NCBI RefSeq assembly: GCF_022809715.1
Contig: NZ_CP094460.1
Coordinates: forward strand, 868,001-932,000
Length of the DNA: 64,000 bases
Direction of reading: 5' to 3'
Source of the DNA: Burkholderia pyrrocinia
GTDB lineage: Bacteria; Pseudomonadota; Gammaproteobacteria; Burkholderiales; Burkholderiaceae
Part shown: positions 26,844 to 37,915 of the stretch, one piece after another
Numbering within the stretch: the first letter of the stretch is position 1
Layout: the number at the start of each line of letters is the position of its first letter
Notes under the pieces: generated by a model
Database searches by the model: none
The model's input: only the letters and a program-made list of their open reading frames with translations
What the model was told of the DNA's origin: nothing
Made by a program: the position numbers and the translations under genes

Positions 26844-27941
26844 GTGAGTACACCGGCACCGACTACCGCCCGCAGCATGAAAGCCGCCGTCTGGCGCGGC
26901 CGCCACGACATCCGCGTCGAAGAGGTTCCCGTTCCGGAGCGCCCGCCGGCCGGCTGGGTCACGATTCGCGTGCACTGGTGCGGCATCTGCGGCTCCGATC
27001 TGCACGAATACGTCGCGGGCCCCGTGTTCATCCCGGTCGATGCGCCGCATCCGCTGACGGGCCTGAAGGGCCAGTGCATCCTCGGCCACGAGTTCAGCGG
27101 CGAGATCGCCGAACTCGGCGCGGGCGTGACGGGCTTCGCGGTCGGCGACCGCGTGACGGCCGACGCGTGCCAGCATTGCGGCACCTGCTGGTATTGCAGG
27201 CACGGGCTGTACAACATCTGCGAAAACCTCGCGTTCACCGGGCTGATGAACAACGGCGCGTTCGCCGAATACGTGAACGTGCCGGCCGAGCTGCTGTACA
27301 AGCTGCCCGACAACTTCCCGACCGAAGCCGGCGCGCTGATCGAACCGCTCGCGGTCGGGCTGCACGCGGTGAAGAAGGCCGGCAACATCGTCGGGCAGAC
27401 CGTCGTCGTGGTCGGCGCGGGCACGATCGGCCTGTGCACGATCATGTGCGCGAAGGCCGCCGGCGCCGGGCGCGTGATCGCGCTCGAAATGTCGGCCGCG
27501 CGCAAGCAGAAGGCGCTGGAAGTCGGCGCGAGCGTCGTCATCGATCCGAAGACGTCCGACGCGATCGCGGAAGTCAAGGCGCTGACGGGCGGCTACGGCG
27601 CCGACGTGTCGTTCGAGTGCATCGGGCACACGGCCACCGCGAAGCTGGCGATCGACGTGATCCGCAAGGCCGGCAAGTCGGTGATGGTCGGCATCTTCGA
27701 GGAGCCGACGTCGTTCAACTTCTTCGACATCGTGTCGACCGAGAAGGAAGTGATCGGCTCGCTCGCATACAACGGCGAATTCGCGGACGTGATCCGCTTC
27801 ATCGCGGACGGCCGCATCGACGTGCAGCCGCTCATCACCGGACGCATCGCGCTCGGCGACATCGTCACGCAAGGCTTCGAAGAACTGGTCAACCACAAGG
27901 ACCGGAACGTGAAGATCATCGTCCAGCCTGCCGTCGCCTGA
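26844..27941 (+). CDS. bdhA: zinc-dependent 2,3-butanediol/alcohol dehydrogenase
   Basis: 365-aa medium-chain dehydrogenase that should interconvert 2,3-butanediol and acetoin with NAD(H). The catalytic zinc region is VHWCGICGSDLHEYVAGPVFIP and GHEFSGEIAELG. Structural zinc Cys are in CQHCGTCWYCRHGLYNIC, and the Rossmann motif is VVVVGAGTIGLCTIM. The N-terminus GPVFIPVDAPHPLTG is typical of the butanediol dehydrogenase group rather than sorbitol dehydrogenase. GTG 26844 is preceded by CGGAG. The upstream inverted repeat and sigma-54-like box suggest AcoR-type control, which is common for acetoin/butanediol genes. Confidence 0.85.
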   Translation: MSTPAPTTARSMKAAVWRGRHDIRVEEVPVPERPPAGWVTIRVHWCGICGSDLHEYVAGPVFIPVDAPHPLTGLKGQCILGHEFSGEIAELGAGVTGFAVGDRVTADACQHCGTCWYCRHGLYNICENLAFTGLMNNGAFAEYVNVPAELLYKLPDNFPTEAGALIEPLAVGLHAVKKAGNIVGQTVVVVGAGTIGLCTIMCAKAAGAGRVIALEMSAARKQKALEVGASVVIDPKTSDAIAEVKALTGGYGADVSFECIGHTATAKLAIDVIRKAGKSVMVGIFEEPTSFNFFDIVSTEKEVIGSLAYNGEFADVIRFIADGRIDVQPLITGRIALGDIVTQGFEELVNHKDRNVKIIVQPAVA

Positions 27942-28380
27942 CGGCGCACGCGGCCGCGGCTGCGGCAACGATTCGTGCCGCGGCACGCGTGCCGTTGTTC
28001 CTCCCGCAAGAGTCGCCCCGGACATGGGCGACGCAAACGTTTGCCGAACGATTCCCCTCCAGCGCCCTCTTCCCTGCTGTCGTCATCCGAAGCGATTTCA
28101 AGCCGTTCTCCGGCCATACACGGCGATTCAAAACATTCGCAATCCAAACCATTAGCCGCAACACCCCACCCGTCGAACCAGAGATCAGGGTTTCCCCCGA
28201 GTCAAGCACGATTCATCCGGTGTCGACAGGAAGGTGGCGCAAGGCGATCCTGTGCAACGCGCGATCCGGCATCCCGGTCAGGATCGTTGCCGCCGCGTGA
28301 CGGCGAAATACCTGTTGAACCTCACGGCGCAACGGCGCCGACAGGCCGAGAACCCGGGCCTACCCGGGATAGCTTGCAAA

Positions 28381-28394
28381 CATGACGCGTCATG
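28381..28394. promoter_or_regulatory. 14-bp palindrome at the start codon of the sensor kinase gene
   Basis: CATGACGCGTCATG, a perfect palindrome whose last three bases are the ATG of the kinase gene. It could be an operator. The 27942-28391 gap otherwise shows only GC-rich inverted repeats (for example GTGCCGCGGCAC) and no gene. Confidence 0.4.
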
Positions 28395-30329
28395 AATATG
28401 TCATTTAATCGGGAATACGCAAACAACGGTCGATCGCTGACGATCCAGCAGAAGACGCATATCGGCTTCGCGCTCGTCACCACGCTGCTGGCCTTGCTGT
28501 GCGGCACGATCGTCTGGGGAAGTTTCCGGCAATACCGGCAGGAAAACGCCGACCTGCAAGGCTTCGAATTAATCCACGGCGCGATGGTCGCGGCCAACAT
28601 GATCTCGGCCGAGCGCGGCCCGACGAACGACCTGCTGGTACGCCTGCAGCACGACGAAGCGACGGAAGTGCGCAACCTGCTCGCCGCGCGTGCGCGATCC
28701 GACGAGGCGCTCGAACACTTTCGCGCCGGCATCGGGCAGGCGAGCGCACTCGACGATCGCAAGCGCGGCAACCTGCTGCACGCGCTCGACGCGATCCGGG
28801 TCACGCTCGCCGACGCACGCGCGGAAGTCGACGCGCTCGACGCACGGCCGCTCGCGTCACGGACCGTTCACGATATCCAGCACGCGCAGGCGCACCTGTT
28901 CCGGGCCGTCGACACGGTTTCGTTACTGATCGACGGCGCGATGACCGATACGGCAATGCGCGACCCGCACACGTCGGGCGCGATCCTGCTGGCGCGGTTG
29001 CTGAGCGACCTCCGGGAATACGCGGGGCGCACGGGTTCGCTGCTCATTGCCCCGATGTTCGCGCGGCAGCCGCTCGACCGCGCGCAGTTCGCGGACATCA
29101 TGCGGATGCGCGGACGCATCGAGCAATTGCGCGCATTGGTCGACGGCGCGATCGGCGCGCAGCTCGACGATGTCGACGTGGCGCGCGAGTATGCACAGCT
29201 CAACACGGCGTTCGACACTCATCTTCTCCCGCTTGTCGACACGATCGTCGCGAACGGCCAGACTGGCGCCTACACGATGAGCGCCACCGATTTTTCCAGG
29301 ACGATCGTCCCGTACTTCCGGCCGTGCGAACTGCTGCGCGACCGTGTCATCGACGTTGCCCGGCGTCGTGTCATTTCGGACCGGAACACGGCCCGGATCA
29401 AGGTTGCGATGTCGGCGTTCGCGACGGCGCTCAGCATCGCGATCCTGTTCTCGCTCGCGCGCGGCACGCAGCGGCTGCTGTCGAAGCCGCTCGATACGCT
29501 CGGCCGCCGGATCATCGCGCTCAGCAACGGCGATACGGCTCACGTCGCGATGCCGCGCGGAATCGCGCCCGAGATCACCCGCATTCATCAAGCGCTGGAG
29601 ACCTTGCGCAACGCTTACGTACGCCGCGACATGCTCGAGCGCCAGCGCAACGACATGCTGACGCTGTTCTCGCACGACATGCGCGCGCCGCTGACGTCGC
29701 TGATCATCCTGATCGCCACGCAGGAACAGCATGCGGACGACGCGCAGAAGAAGCGGCAGTTCGCGAGAATCGGCAAACTCGTGCGGCACACGCTGGCGAT
29801 GGCCGACGGTTTCGCTCAGCTGTCGCGTGCGGAGGCCAGCGAATACGAGCGCGTGCCGGTCAACCTCGCCGACCTGATGAACGAGGCGCGCGACGCGGTC
29901 TGGCCGCACGCGCACCAGAAGCTCATTTCGATGGACGACGTGCCGCGCCGCGACGACGCGATCGTGCTCGGCGACCCGGCCCTGCTGTCGCGCGCGCTGA
30001 TCAACCTGCTGGACAACGCGATCAAGTACAGCGCATCGCTGACGAGCGTCGAATGCCGGGTCGAGCCGAGCGCCGACGGCAAGACCGTGCGCTGCACGAT
30101 TCGCGACAGCGGATGCGGGATCAGCAGCACGGACCAGACGCGGCTGTTCGAGCGCTACCGGCGCTTTCGCACCGCAGGACAACCGGAAACCGGCGGCGTC
30201 GGGCTCGGCATGGCGTTCGTCAAGGCGGTCGTCGAACGGCACGCAGGCGAGATCCACGTGCATAGCGTCGTGCGGCACGGCACCACGGTCACGATCACGC
30301 TGCCGGCAGCCCCAATGCGTGATGCGTGA
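28392..30329 (+). CDS. orphan membrane histidine kinase
   Basis: 645 aa: a transmembrane helix near residues 22-43, a periplasmic all-helical sensor region of about 290 residues (ISAERGPTNDLLVRL, LLSDLREYAGRTGSLL), a second helix near 336-358, a HAMP-like linker, then kinase. The H-box is LTLFSHDMRAPLTSL (His about 428), N-box INLLDNAIKYSAS, G1 IRDSGCGIS and G2 GGVGLGMAFVKAVV. All look intact. The sensor region resembles nitrate- or amino-acid-type four-helix sensors, but the ligand is unknown. No response regulator is adjacent on either side. Confidence 0.9.
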   Translation: MNMSFNREYANNGRSLTIQQKTHIGFALVTTLLALLCGTIVWGSFRQYRQENADLQGFELIHGAMVAANMISAERGPTNDLLVRLQHDEATEVRNLLAARARSDEALEHFRAGIGQASALDDRKRGNLLHALDAIRVTLADARAEVDALDARPLASRTVHDIQHAQAHLFRAVDTVSLLIDGAMTDTAMRDPHTSGAILLARLLSDLREYAGRTGSLLIAPMFARQPLDRAQFADIMRMRGRIEQLRALVDGAIGAQLDDVDVAREYAQLNTAFDTHLLPLVDTIVANGQTGAYTMSATDFSRTIVPYFRPCELLRDRVIDVARRRVISDRNTARIKVAMSAFATALSIAILFSLARGTQRLLSKPLDTLGRRIIALSNGDTAHVAMPRGIAPEITRIHQALETLRNAYVRRDMLERQRNDMLTLFSHDMRAPLTSLIILIATQEQHADDAQKKRQFARIGKLVRHTLAMADGFAQLSRAEASEYERVPVNLADLMNEARDAVWPHAHQKLISMDDVPRRDDAIVLGDPALLSRALINLLDNAIKYSASLTSVECRVEPSADGKTVRCTIRDSGCGISSTDQTRLFERYRRFRTAGQPETGGVGLGMAFVKAVVERHAGEIHVHSVVRHGTTVTITLPAAPMRDA

Positions 30330-30471
30330 CCAACGCGCCGGCGGCGAACGGCCGTTGCAACACCGCAGCCCGGCGCGATTCTTCGATATACTGGACCGAA
30401 CCCTTTTCAGGGCAACCGCGGGCAACCACGCCCGTCGCGCGTTCGCCCCAACCTGCGTGGAATTGCGTACC

Positions 30472-31128
30472 GTGAAACCGCGAGCCGGCCTGATTCTCGA
30501 ACTCTTCGTCAACCTGCTGCTGCCCTGGGTCGCGTACCGGGTCGCGCATCCGTATTTCGGCGAAACCGGCGCGCTTTACGCGTCGGCGGTTCCGCCGATC
30601 ATCTGGTCGATCGTCGAATTCGTCCGCTCGCGCCGCGTCGACGCGGTGGCGGCCGTCGTGCTGCTCGGCATCGCGCTGTCGATCGCCGGAATGGCGTTCG
30701 GCGGCAGCCCGCGCACGCTGCTGATGCGCGAGTCGCTCGCGTCGGGCACGATCGGCATCGTGTTCCTGCTGTCCCTGTTCCGCGAACGTCCGCTGATCTT
30801 CTATCTGGCCCGCGCCACCGTGGCGCGGGAAATGGCCGGCGGCGCCGCGCACTTCGAATCGGTCTGGGCAGCACAGCCGGGGCTGCGGCAGATGCTCCGC
30901 CGGATGACCCTCGTATGGGGCACCTTCATGACGCTGGAGATGCTGCTGCGCTGCTGGATGGTCGTGACCTGGCCCGTCGAGCGCGTGCTGGTCGTGTCGC
31001 CGATCATGGGCTACACCGTGTTCGGCTGTCTGCTGATGTGGACATTCTGGTACCGGCGGCGGATGCGCGTGCGCAACAGCGTCGACATCCCGACCCGCGA
31101 CGGCGTCACCGAGGTCGCCGGTCGCTGA
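30472..31128 (+). CDS. VC0807-family integral membrane protein
   Basis: 218 aa with about five hydrophobic segments. VKPRAGLILELFVNLLLPWVAYRVAHPYFGETGALYASAVPPIIWSIVEFVRSRRVDAVA is the N-terminal pattern of the VC0807 family (unknown function). WGTFMTLEMLLRCWMVVTWPVERVLVVSPIMGYTVFG lies near the C-terminus. Start GTG 30472 is chosen because it opens the conserved region; GTG 30457 is possible. Independent of the kinase gene (142-bp gap). Confidence 0.75.
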   Translation: MKPRAGLILELFVNLLLPWVAYRVAHPYFGETGALYASAVPPIIWSIVEFVRSRRVDAVAAVVLLGIALSIAGMAFGGSPRTLLMRESLASGTIGIVFLLSLFRERPLIFYLARATVAREMAGGAAHFESVWAAQPGLRQMLRRMTLVWGTFMTLEMLLRCWMVVTWPVERVLVVSPIMGYTVFGCLLMWTFWYRRRMRVRNSVDIPTRDGVTEVAGR

Positions 31129-31217
31129 CGGCCGACCGGCCGGCGCCGGCCCGGCGGCATGTCGCCGCGCCTGCTGTATGATGCGCGGCGTCTTGTCCGA
31201 CCTATGCGTTTCCTGTC

Positions 31218-32084
31218 ATGTCCCTTTCGCTCCTTCCGTGCGCCACGATCTGGCTCGCCCTGTTCGCGGCCGCCGCACTCGTGTGGCATCGCCCGCAGCA
31301 CGGCCTGAGCCTCATTCTGGCCGTGCTCGGCTATGCCGGCGCGCTGGCGTTCGGCAAGCTCGAACCGGTCGCGCTGGCGCCGCTAGCGCTGCTGGCCGCG
31401 GCCGCGTGGGGCGTGTCACCCGCGCGCCCGCTCGCGGTGCGGATCGCCGCGCACGCGGTATTTGCCGCGCTCGCGATCGCGCTGAGCCTGCACCTGATCC
31501 CCGGTTTCCACAATCCGCTCGTGATCGCCCCGACGCGCTTCACGCCGGACGCCGTGCCGTTCACGATGTACCTGAATCTCGACAAGCCGCTGGTCGGCCT
31601 GTGGCTGCTGTGGGTGCTGCCGTGGGTCGCACCCGATGTCGCGCTGTCGCGCGCGCTGCGCACGGGCGCAGTGGCGGCCGTCGCGACGGCCGCCGCATGT
31701 CTGGCCGGCGCGCTCGCGTTCGGGATGGTCGGCTGGGCGCCCAAATGGCCGGCGTCGGGCTGGCTGTGGCTCGTGAACAACCTGCTGCTCGTGACGCTCG
31801 CCGAGGAAGCGCTGTTCCGCGGCTACGTGCAAGGCGGGCTGACGCGCGCGCTCCGCGCGTTCGCATGGGGCCCGTGGGCCGCGCTCGCGATCGGCGCAGT
31901 ACTGTTCGGCGCCGCGCACGCGGCCGGCGGCTGGCAATGGATCGTGCTCGGCACGGCGGCCGGCGTCGGCTACGGCCTCGCGTGGCGGCGCGGCGGACTG
32001 CTCGCCTCCGCGCTCGCGCATGCGGGGCTGAACGTCGTCCACTTCGGCCTGTTCACCTACCCGATGCTCGACGCCGCGCGCTGA
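31218..32084 (+). CDS. CPBP-family intramembrane metalloprotease
   Basis: 288 aa with about eight membrane helices. The CPBP (Abi/CAAX protease) motifs are present in order: LLLVTLAEEALFRGYVQGGL (EExxxR, catalytic Glu pair), AVLFGAAHAAGG (FxxxH) and LASALAHAGLNVVHF (HxxxN). Substrates of bacterial members are mostly unknown; some handle prenylated peptides or act as bacteriocin immunity proteins. No bacteriocin gene is adjacent. Convergent with the aldo/keto reductase gene. Confidence 0.9.
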   Translation: MSLSLLPCATIWLALFAAAALVWHRPQHGLSLILAVLGYAGALAFGKLEPVALAPLALLAAAAWGVSPARPLAVRIAAHAVFAALAIALSLHLIPGFHNPLVIAPTRFTPDAVPFTMYLNLDKPLVGLWLLWVLPWVAPDVALSRALRTGAVAAVATAAACLAGALAFGMVGWAPKWPASGWLWLVNNLLLVTLAEEALFRGYVQGGLTRALRAFAWGPWAALAIGAVLFGAAHAAGGWQWIVLGTAAGVGYGLAWRRGGLLASALAHAGLNVVHFGLFTYPMLDAAR

Positions 32085-32120
32085 TCCCGGCGCGCGGCGC
32101 CGCCCGTCGAGATACCGCGC

Positions 32121-33101
32121 TCAGTTGAACCCGGCGATCGCGTGCGGCACGTACGGGCCTTCGAGCTTGGCGATCTCGTCGTCGGTCAGTTTCAACTCGA
32201 GCGCGCCGAGCGCATCGTCCAGCTGCTGCGGCTTCGAGATGCCGACGATCGGCGCGGTGACGCCGCGCTTTTGCGCGACCCATGCGAGCGCGACCTGCGC
32301 GCGCGGCACGTTGCGCGCGGCGGCAATCGCGGCGACAGCGTCGACGACCGCCTTGTCCGCATCGGCCGTCGCGTCGTACAGCCGCTGGCCGACGTCGTCC
32401 TTCTGCTGCCGTTCCGACGATTCGTCCCAGTTGCGCGTCAGGCGGCCACGCGCGAGCGGGCTCCACGGAATCACCGCGATGCCCTCGGCTTCGCACAGCG
32501 GCAGCATTTCCCGCTCTTCCTCGCGATACAGCAGGTTCAGGTGGTTCTGCATGCTGACGAAGCGGGTCCAGCCGTTCTGCTTCGACGTGTACAGCGCCTT
32601 CGCGAACTGCCACGCGAACATCGACGACGCACCGATATAGCGCGCCTTGCCGGCCTTCACGACGTCGTGCAGCGCCTCGAGCGTCTCCTCGATCGGCGTG
32701 CCGTAATCCCAGCGATGAATCTGGTAGAGGTCGACGTAATCGGTGCCGAGCCGCTTCAGGCTCTGGTCGATGTCGGTCATGATCGCCTTGCGCGACAGGC
32801 CCGCGCCGTTCGGCCCCGGCCGCATCCGGTAGAACACCTTGGTCGCGATCACGATGTCGTCACGCTTCGTGAAATCGCGCAGCGCGCGGCCGACGATCTC
32901 CTCCGACGTGCCGTCCGAATACATGTTCGCGGTATCGAAGAAGTTGATGCCGGCTTCGACCGCCCGCTGGATGATCGGGCGGCTTTCCGCTTCCGGCAGC
33001 GTCCACGGATGCGTGCCGCGCGACGGCTCGCCGAACGTCATGCAGCCCAGCACCAGTTTCGATACTTCCAGCCCGGTCGATCCGAATTTCACGTATTCCA
33101 T
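32121..33101 (-). CDS. aldo/keto reductase
   Basis: 326-aa NADPH-dependent oxidoreductase of the AKR superfamily (YajO/Tas-like). MEYVKFGSTGLEVSKLVLGCMTFGEP opens the barrel. The tetrad is visible: Asp and Tyr in FFDTANMYSDGTSEE, Lys in VIATKVFYR and His in DLYQIHRWDYGTP. The C-terminal cofactor region is VAQKRGVTAPIVGISKPQQLDDAL. The ATG at 33101 begins the fold directly; the longer frame upstream is not conserved-looking. Single gene. Confidence 0.92.
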   Translation of the reverse strand: MEYVKFGSTGLEVSKLVLGCMTFGEPSRGTHPWTLPEAESRPIIQRAVEAGINFFDTANMYSDGTSEEIVGRALRDFTKRDDIVIATKVFYRMRPGPNGAGLSRKAIMTDIDQSLKRLGTDYVDLYQIHRWDYGTPIEETLEALHDVVKAGKARYIGASSMFAWQFAKALYTSKQNGWTRFVSMQNHLNLLYREEEREMLPLCEAEGIAVIPWSPLARGRLTRNWDESSERQQKDDVGQRLYDATADADKAVVDAVAAIAAARNVPRAQVALAWVAQKRGVTAPIVGISKPQQLDDALGALELKLTDDEIAKLEGPYVPHAIAGFN

Positions 33102-33293
33102 CGCACGCCTCGTCATTGAAGTTGAGCTTGCGGCCGGATGCGCGCCACCGTTCGGCGCGCAGGGCGCGAACGGTGCGCCGCGCATCCGCCAGACGTCGCA
33201 TGTTATCCCGCGCCGCGCAAACGCGTATGACGCGCACGCCGGCACGCTGCGCGCATCGGGTGCACGGTCGCAACGCGGAAAAGGACGGGCGGG

Positions 33294-33965
33294 TTACTTG
33301 ACCTGGTCGGCGATCGGCTGCAGGAACGCGGAGAAGCCGGTCAACATGATCTGCACGCCGATGCACAGCAGCAGGAACGCCGACACGCGCATCGCGACCT
33401 TGGTGCCTTCGGTGCCGAGGTAGCGCGACAGCAGCGCGGCGCGGCTGTAGGTTTGCCAGATCACCACGGCGACGAGCACGGACACGGCAATCGATACGAT
33501 GCTCGACAGCATGAACTCCGACAGCTTGTGCGTGCGGTTCGCATTCAGCGCGATCGCGGTCGAGATCGAGCCGGGGCCGACCGTCAGCGGCACGGTCAGC
33601 GGGAAGAACGCGCGCGTCATGATCGCGTTCGCATCGATCGGCTTGACCGGCGTGTCGCCGCCGCCCGGCACGTCGGGCTCGTTCAGCATCTGCCAGCCCG
33701 CCACCGCGACCGCCAGGCCGCCGCCGATCCGCAGCGCCTCCATCGAGATCCCGAAGAAATGCAGCACGGGCGTGCCGGCGAAGAACGCGACCATCAGCAC
33801 GATGAATGCGTTGAACGCCACCTTCCTCGCGAGCAGGTCGCGCTCGTGCTCGGTGAGCGCCTCGGTCCGCTCGAGAAACAGGAACGCGATGCCGATCGGA
33901 TTGATGATGCCGATCAGGCCGGTGAAGCCGAACAGGATCTCGGAGATAAGGCGGTTGACGATCAT
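33294..33965 (-). CDS. MarC-family membrane protein
   Basis: 223 aa with six predicted membrane segments. FGFTGLIGIINPIGIAFLFLERT near the start and FFPLTVPLTVGPGSISTAIALNANR in the middle are the paired NP and GPG motifs of MarC/YchE proteins, whose function is not established (the antibiotic-resistance role was withdrawn). The ATG at 33965 is used; an upstream ATG would add a Pro-rich tail. It lies 127 bp downstream of the enoyl-CoA hydratase gene. Confidence 0.9.
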   Translation of the reverse strand: MIVNRLISEILFGFTGLIGIINPIGIAFLFLERTEALTEHERDLLARKVAFNAFIVLMVAFFAGTPVLHFFGISMEALRIGGGLAVAVAGWQMLNEPDVPGGGDTPVKPIDANAIMTRAFFPLTVPLTVGPGSISTAIALNANRTHKLSEFMLSSIVSIAVSVLVAVVIWQTYSRAALLSRYLGTEGTKVAMRVSAFLLLCIGVQIMLTGFSAFLQPIADQVK

Positions 33966-34092
33966 CGGGCGAAGAATCGGTCGGGGCTGGGCCGGCAGCG
34001 TGCCGGGGGTCACGCATTGTAGAGCAAGCGCCCGCGCCCGAGACGCAAAATGCGGCCGGGCGCGCTTAGCCGCCGATCGTCGTGCTTTGCCC

Positions 34093-34893
34093 TTACTCGG
34101 CGCCCGCTTCCCACGCCGGCGGCCGCTTCGCGAAGAACGCGGCGAAACCCTCCTTCGCCTCCGGCGTCGCCCGCACGCGGGAGATCGTCTGCGCGGTGAA
34201 CGCCGCGCGCTCGTCCGACGGCGGATACTCGCCGATCGCGTCGAAGAAGCGCTTGATTTCCATCAGCGCGTTCGGGCCGTTGCGGCCCAGTTCCGCGAGC
34301 GTCCGTTCGAGCGCTTCGTCGAGCGCGTCGAGCGGCACGGCCTGGTGGATCAGGCCGATCGCGACGGCTTCGCCGGCGGCGAGCTGCGTCGCGGTCAGCG
34401 CGAGCCGACGCGCCTGGCGCTGGCCGACCGCCTCGACCAGATACGGGCCGATCACGGCCGGCAGGATTCCGAAACGCGCCTCGCTCACCGAAAAGCGCGC
34501 ATGGTCGCTCGCGATCACGATGTCGCAGGCCGCGCACAGGCCCACGCCGCCGCCGAACGCGTGGCCCTGCACGCGTGCCACCGTCGGCTTCGGGCACTGC
34601 CGGATCGCGCGCATCATCGCGGCGAACCGCTGCGCGTCGCGCAGGTTCGCTGCCGCATCGTTCGCGCTCGCGCGCTGCATCCACTGCAGGTCGGCGCCCG
34701 CGCAGAATGCGCGGCCATCCGAGCGCAGCACGATCGCGCGCACGTCGTCGCGCCGGCCGAGCGCCGTGAATGCGTCGGTCAGCTCGGCGATCATCGTCTC
34801 GTCGAACGCGTTGAGCACGTCGCCGCGCTGCAGCGCCACGGTCGCGATGCCGCGCGCATCGACCGCGACGGCCAGGGTCTTCAATTCATCCAT
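34093..34893 (-). CDS. enoyl-CoA hydratase/isomerase family protein
   Basis: 266-aa crotonase-fold enzyme. The oxyanion-hole motifs are RAFCAGADLQWMQRA (residues about 73-87) and GHAFGGGVGLCAACDIVIAS (about 120-139), and the acidic catalytic region is SEARFGILPAVIGPYL. It lies 38 bp downstream of paaK on the same strand. It may therefore serve phenylacetate beta-oxidation, but the sequence looks closer to methylglutaconyl-CoA hydratase-like proteins, so no paa symbol is given. A GAGGAAA ribosome-binding site precedes ATG 34893. Confidence 0.87.
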   Translation of the reverse strand: MDELKTLAVAVDARGIATVALQRGDVLNAFDETMIAELTDAFTALGRRDDVRAIVLRSDGRAFCAGADLQWMQRASANDAAANLRDAQRFAAMMRAIRQCPKPTVARVQGHAFGGGVGLCAACDIVIASDHARFSVSEARFGILPAVIGPYLVEAVGQRQARRLALTATQLAAGEAVAIGLIHQAVPLDALDEALERTLAELGRNGPNALMEIKRFFDAIGEYPPSDERAAFTAQTISRVRATPEAKEGFAAFFAKRPPAWEAGAE

Positions 34894-34931
34894 CGAACAG
34901 GTTTCCTCGGGTAGAACGGCAAACATCGGAA

Positions 34932-36254
<1,323 letters not shown>

Positions 36255-36323
36255 CGGGGTGCTCCTCCAATGGAGTGATGTCGTTATCGTGTTCGGGGTA
36301 ATCGGAGTGGCCGGGGCCGGCGG

Positions 36324-37880
36324 CTACGACCGGAACGTGCGGCCGGCCGCATGCAGCGCGGCGATGCGCGGCGACACGCGATAGCGGTCCTCGCCGTAGC
36401 TCGCCGCCAGGTTCGACAGCACGCGAAACACACGCCCGATGCCGATCGCATCGGCCCACGCGAGCGGGCCGCATGGGTAGTTCACGCCCTTCTCCATCGC
36501 GAGATCGAGATCGGCGGGCGAGCACACGCCCTGGTTCACCGTGTCGGCCGCCTCGTTCGCGAGCATCGCGACGGTGCGCATCGCGATCATCCCCGGCACG
36601 TCGGCCACGCCGACGACGCGAAAGCCCGCCTGCTGGAACAGACCGACCGCGTCCGCATAGGCGGCATCGCTGCACTGGAGCGCACGTGTCAGCGCAACGA
36701 GCCCGGCCTGCGCGTAATCGCGCGCGAGGTCGACGAGCACGAGATCGGCCACGCCCGTTTGCGCGGCGCGCGCGGTGGCCGTGCGGCCGTCGGTCAGCGC
36801 GATCGACGCGCGGCCGGCCATCGCGAGCAGGTCGTCCGGATGCGCGCCGGCTGGCCGTGCGAGCGCGACGCGTTCGGCGAAGCGTGTGTGCAGCGCGGCA
36901 GCCGGGCCATCCTGCGCGTACAGCATGACATCCGACGGTGCATCGCGCGGCGGCTCGAGATCGGGCGCGGGCGGCGTCGCGCCGTCCGTATACGAATAGA
37001 AGCCGCGCCCCGACTTGCGCCCGAGGAAACCCGCGTTCACGAGCTCCTGCTGGATCAGCGACGGCGTGTAGCGCGGGTCGTTGAAATACGCGCGGAACAC
37101 CGACTCGGTCACCGCGAGGTTCACGTCGTGGCCGATCAGGTCCATCAGCTCGAACGGCCCCATCCGGAAGCCGCCGGCCTCGCGCATCACCGCGTCGATC
37201 GACGCCGGCGCGCCGCCCTGCTCGTTCAGCACGCGCAGCGCCTCCGCGTAATACGGCCGCGCGACGCGGTTCACGATGAAGCCCGGCGTCGATTTCGCCA
37301 TCACGGGTTGTTTGCCCCACGCGGCCGCGGTCGCATACAGGACCTGCGCAACGTCGGGCGCGGTCGCCAGCCCGCTGACCACCTCGACGAGCGCCATCAG
37401 CGGCGCCGGGTTGAAGAAATGCAGGCCGGCGACGCGCTGCGGCACGCGCAGCCCGGCCGCGATCGACGTGATCGAGATCGACGACGTGTTGGTCGCCAGC
37501 AGGCACGCGTCGTCGACATGGCGTTCGAGCGTCGCGAAAATGTCGCGCTTCACGTCGAGCCGTTCGGCCGCCGCCTCGACGATCAGCGCGGCGCCCGCCA
37601 GATCGGCCAGCGCGCGCACCGCGCGGATCCGGTTGCCGGCCGCGTCGGCCTGTGCCGGTTCGAGCCGCCCCTTCTCCGCGAGCCGCGCGAACTGCGCGCG
37701 GATGCCGGCCAGCGCGTTGTCGCAGGCCGCTTCGTTCAGGTCGTACAGCAGCACCGAATGGCCGGCCGCCGCCGCGACCTGTGCAATGCCCGCGCCCATC
37801 GCGCCGGCGCCGATCACGCCGACGATGGCCGACGGCGCCAGCGCGCCCGAGTTCACCGAATGTGCAGAGGAAACAGCCAT
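36324..37880 (-). CDS. paaH: 3-hydroxyacyl-CoA dehydrogenase
   Basis: 518-aa NAD-dependent dehydrogenase. IVGVIGAGAMGAGIAQVAAAAGHSVLLYD is the Rossmann site. LHFFNPAPLMALVEVVSG holds the catalytic His, with STPGFIVNRVARPYYAEALRVLNE after it. A second, degenerate C-terminal dehydrogenase domain (GVCSPADLDLAMEKGVNYPCGPLAWAD) is characteristic of PaaH. It oxidises 3-hydroxyadipyl-CoA in the phenylacetate pathway. First gene of the paaH-paaK run. The -10 box and TetR-type operator are directly upstream. Confidence 0.93.
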   Translation of the reverse strand: MAVSSAHSVNSGALAPSAIVGVIGAGAMGAGIAQVAAAAGHSVLLYDLNEAACDNALAGIRAQFARLAEKGRLEPAQADAAGNRIRAVRALADLAGAALIVEAAAERLDVKRDIFATLERHVDDACLLATNTSSISITSIAAGLRVPQRVAGLHFFNPAPLMALVEVVSGLATAPDVAQVLYATAAAWGKQPVMAKSTPGFIVNRVARPYYAEALRVLNEQGGAPASIDAVMREAGGFRMGPFELMDLIGHDVNLAVTESVFRAYFNDPRYTPSLIQQELVNAGFLGRKSGRGFYSYTDGATPPAPDLEPPRDAPSDVMLYAQDGPAAALHTRFAERVALARPAGAHPDDLLAMAGRASIALTDGRTATARAAQTGVADLVLVDLARDYAQAGLVALTRALQCSDAAYADAVGLFQQAGFRVVGVADVPGMIAMRTVAMLANEAADTVNQGVCSPADLDLAMEKGVNYPCGPLAWADAIGIGRVFRVLSNLAASYGEDRYRVSPRIAALHAAGRTFRS

Positions 37881-37915
37881 CGCTTGCGATCCGTCATGAA
37901 GTGGAAGTGCGAGCG

